A stretch of 64,000 nucleotides of DNA from Sphingobium xanthum (GTDB lineage Bacteria; Pseudomonadota; Alphaproteobacteria; Sphingomonadales; Sphingomonadaceae), in NCBI RefSeq assembly GCF_019737615.1, contig NZ_JAHKKS010000006.1, positions 1 through 64,000 on the forward strand, in the 5' to 3' direction. Positions 62,283 through 64,000 of this stretch are shown here, piece by piece (the first letter of the stretch is position 1; every line of letters starts with the position of its first letter). Made by a program: the position numbers and the translations under genes. The notes under the pieces were generated by a model that saw nothing but the letters and a program-made list of their open reading frames with translations, did no database searches and was not told the origin of the DNA.

Positions 62283-63266
62283 TCAACACGTCTGCCCGCA
62301 GTCATCCTCCTGGTCCACCTCGATCTGGATGGTGACGTGATCGATGCGGAAGGTTTCTTCCAGGTCCCGCGTCAGCCCCGCGAGGAAGGCATTGCCCGGA
62401 TGGCCCCCGGGCATGAACAGATGCGCCGTCAGCGCGGTCTCGGTCGTGCTGATCGACCAGATGTGGAGATCATGGACCTCCGCAACGCCGGGCTGGCCGC
62501 GCAGATAGACCGCAACCTGGCCATGATCGATATTGGCCGGCACGGCGAGCAGGCTCATCTTCACCGAATCGCGCAACAGCCCCCAGCTGCCGACGCCGAT
62601 GACGAGGATGATGATGAGGCTGGTCAGCGGATCGATCCATGAAAGCCCGCTCAGCATGATGGCGATACCGGCAACGACCACACCCACCGAGACCAGTGCA
62701 TCAGCTGCCATGTGCAGATAGGCGCCCCGAATGTTGAGGTCGTCATGGCGCCCGCGCATGAAGAGCAGCGCCGTGCCGGTGTTGATGACGATGCCGATCG
62801 CCGCGACGGCGATCATCGTGCCACTGTTGACCGGTTGCGGATCGAGGAACCGCTGCACCGTCTCCAGCGCGATCGCGCCCACCGCGACGAGCAGCAGCGC
62901 CGCATTGATCAGCGCAGCGAGGATGGACGAGCTTTTGAGGCCGTAGGTGAAGCGCGTGTTCGGACTGCGCTTGGAGAGGATCGTCGCGCCCCAGGCGATG
63001 AGCAGGCCCAGTACGTCCGAGAGATTGTGCCCCGCGTCCGCGACCAGCGCCATCGATCCTGAGATCAGGCCATAAGCCGCCTCGATGACCACGAAGGCGG
63101 AGTTGAGCACGATGCCGATCGCAAAGGCGCGGCCGAAATCAGCCGGCGCGTGGACGTGCCCCGCGCCATGATGGTGGCCATGGTCGTGCCCATGCGAGTG
63201 GCCGTGCGAATGATCATGCGCATGGCCGTGGCCGTGGTCATGGCCGTGATGCAAGTGTCCATCCAT
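62283..63266 (-). CDS. Cation diffusion facilitator (CzcD/ZitB-like) metal exporter
   Basis: 327 residues from ATG 63266. A His-rich cytoplasmic N terminus (about 17 His in the first 40 residues) comes before six transmembrane helices. The metal sites are DAGHNLSDVLG in TM2 and HMAADALVS in TM5 (HxxxD pairs), followed by a cytoplasmic ferredoxin-like domain (VAEVHDLHIWSIS). It exports zinc or similar divalent metals in exchange for protons. A longer frame upstream lacks similarity. Confidence 0.92.
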   Translation of the reverse strand: MDGHLHHGHDHGHGHAHDHSHGHSHGHDHGHHHGAGHVHAPADFGRAFAIGIVLNSAFVVIEAAYGLISGSMALVADAGHNLSDVLGLLIAWGATILSKRSPNTRFTYGLKSSSILAALINAALLLVAVGAIALETVQRFLDPQPVNSGTMIAVAAIGIVINTGTALLFMRGRHDDLNIRGAYLHMAADALVSVGVVVAGIAIMLSGLSWIDPLTSLIIILVIGVGSWGLLRDSVKMSLLAVPANIDHGQVAVYLRGQPGVAEVHDLHIWSISTTETALTAHLFMPGGHPGNAFLAGLTRDLEETFRIDHVTIQIEVDQEDDCGQTC

Positions 63267-63340
63267 GCGTCGGCGCGAAAATCCCTGCGGTCGATGCTGC
63301 CTGCCTATCAGAGCCAATCGCGCGCTCCAAGCCGCCGCGC

Positions 63341-64000
63341 TCAGTCCATCGCGGCGCGCGCGTCGATCACCGGTTGCGGCGAGAGCGTGATGCCGCCCGA
63401 CCATGGCCGGTCGAGATCGAGGATCAGTGCCAGCGCCAGCGTCAGCAGCAGGAAGAGGATCGCGGTCATGGCGAGATGGCGCTTGTCCTCCTTGCGACCG
63501 AGCACATAGCCGACAATCCCTGCCGAAAGCAGCGCGAACAGACTCACCATGTCGAGCACGCGGGCGGGAATGCGGGATTCCCGCTCGGCCTTGCGGCGCG
63601 CGGCGGCATCGAACATCTCGGTCGTCGCCGTGACGAGTGTCGGCGCGAGCGTCGGCGGGGTGGCCGGCAGGGCAGTGCGCAGACGCCGCCACACTTCCGC
63701 CTGCGCCTTGCCGGTTTCCGCCTCGATGACATGACGGTCCTTCGCGTCCGGCAGGCGCAGGCGCACATCGGCATAGTGTTTAAGCGAGGTCCGCAGTGCT
63801 TCGCCTTCCGCGCCGGGCGCCAGGATCGCGCGCAACCAGGCGGTGCTGATCGCATTGCCTTCTTCGACGATCATCGTGCGCCGACTGTCATAGCGGCTGA
63901 GCGCCAGCGAGAAGGTGAAGGCGATCATCAGCCCGAGCAGTGCGAGCGACGCAGCGAGCAGATGCCCGTCTGAATCGGTATCCGTCGCGTTCCTGTCGAA
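63341..64000 (-). CDS. DUF4239-like membrane protein, 5' end outside the window
   Basis: At least 219 residues; the frame is open to the right edge, so the start lies beyond 64000. Hydrophobic helices appear in the first visible part (LLAASLALLGLMIAFTFSLA) and near the C terminus (two helices, DMVSLFALLSAGIVGYVLG and MTAILFLLLTLALALI). The soluble part between them has the RR...VEEGNAISTAWLRA block typical of DUF4239/bestrophin-like proteins. Function unknown. Confidence 0.75.
   Translation of the reverse strand, partial: FDRNATDTDSDGHLLAASLALLGLMIAFTFSLALSRYDSRRTMIVEEGNAISTAWLRAILAPGAEGEALRTSLKHYADVRLRLPDAKDRHVIEAETGKAQAEVWRRLRTALPATPPTLAPTLVTATTEMFDAAARRKAERESRIPARVLDMVSLFALLSAGIVGYVLGRKEDKRHLAMTAILFLLLTLALALILDLDRPWSGGITLSPQPVIDARAAMD

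Noticed and set aside
1..64000. CRISPR arrays, insertion sequences or phage structural genes
   Set aside because: I found no regularly spaced repeat-spacer array, no transposase-like frame with terminal repeats and no capsid, tail or terminase proteins.

Overview
The window looks like a chromosomal segment of an alphaproteobacterium of the Sphingomonadaceae (Sphingomonas, Sphingobium or Novosphingobium type). The grounds are high G+C, a trpG-trpD-trpC-moaC-moeA run, an isopeptidase-type lasso peptide cluster with TonB-dependent receptor, FecR and ECF sigma factor, and families such as DUF5990 and DUF5623. I identified everything by reading; no searches were run.

Layout. (1) 1-9.35 kb: degraded sequence, then a sulfide/persulfide-response locus. 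A minus-strand operon (rhodanese, RND adaptor, RND pump, SqrR/BigR-like ArsR repressor) diverges from a plus-strand operon (sulfide:quinone-oxidoreductase-like flavoprotein, DUF2892 membrane protein, TolC-type channel). The plus operon runs into a scar made of two truncated genes. (2) About 9.35-54.8 kb: a genomic island of about 45 kb. A P4-type tyrosine integrase lies beside tRNA-Leu(CAG), and the tRNA 3' end is nearly repeated in direct orientation at 9350-9365. (3) 54.8-64 kb: core chromosome with tRNA-Leu, molybdopterin and tryptophan biosynthesis genes, and housekeeping or transport genes.

Inside the island, left to right: an MORC/MutL-like ATPase + Z1 helicase + DUF4420 nuclease + AIPR operon beside a C5-cytosine methyltransferase and a Vsr endonuclease; a PIN-like protein, a DUF5623 protein and a nucleotidyltransferase-HEPN protein; an AlpA-like excisionase behind TGTCAC repeats; a complete lasso peptide locus (GntR regulator, 44-aa precursor, fused B protein, C protein, isopeptidase, TonB receptor, FecR, ECF sigma); an Mrr-like nuclease with a 2138-aa STAND NTPase carrying a Cap4-like nuclease domain; a TIGR04141/DUF6119 protein; and a nuclease-rich block (1245-aa C-terminal nuclease, small YjzC-like protein, DUF2130 nuclease, ParB-like protein, PD-(D/E)XK-HEPN fusion, RusA resolvase).

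The two results I find most interesting are the lasso locus and the 44.9-53.0 kb block. The lasso precursor predicts a 21-residue peptide with an 8-residue ring, and its ribosome binding site is sequestered in a hairpin. The 44.9-53.0 kb block has two divergent operons that share an overlapping promoter/dyad, and I cannot match its gene set to any defence system I know.
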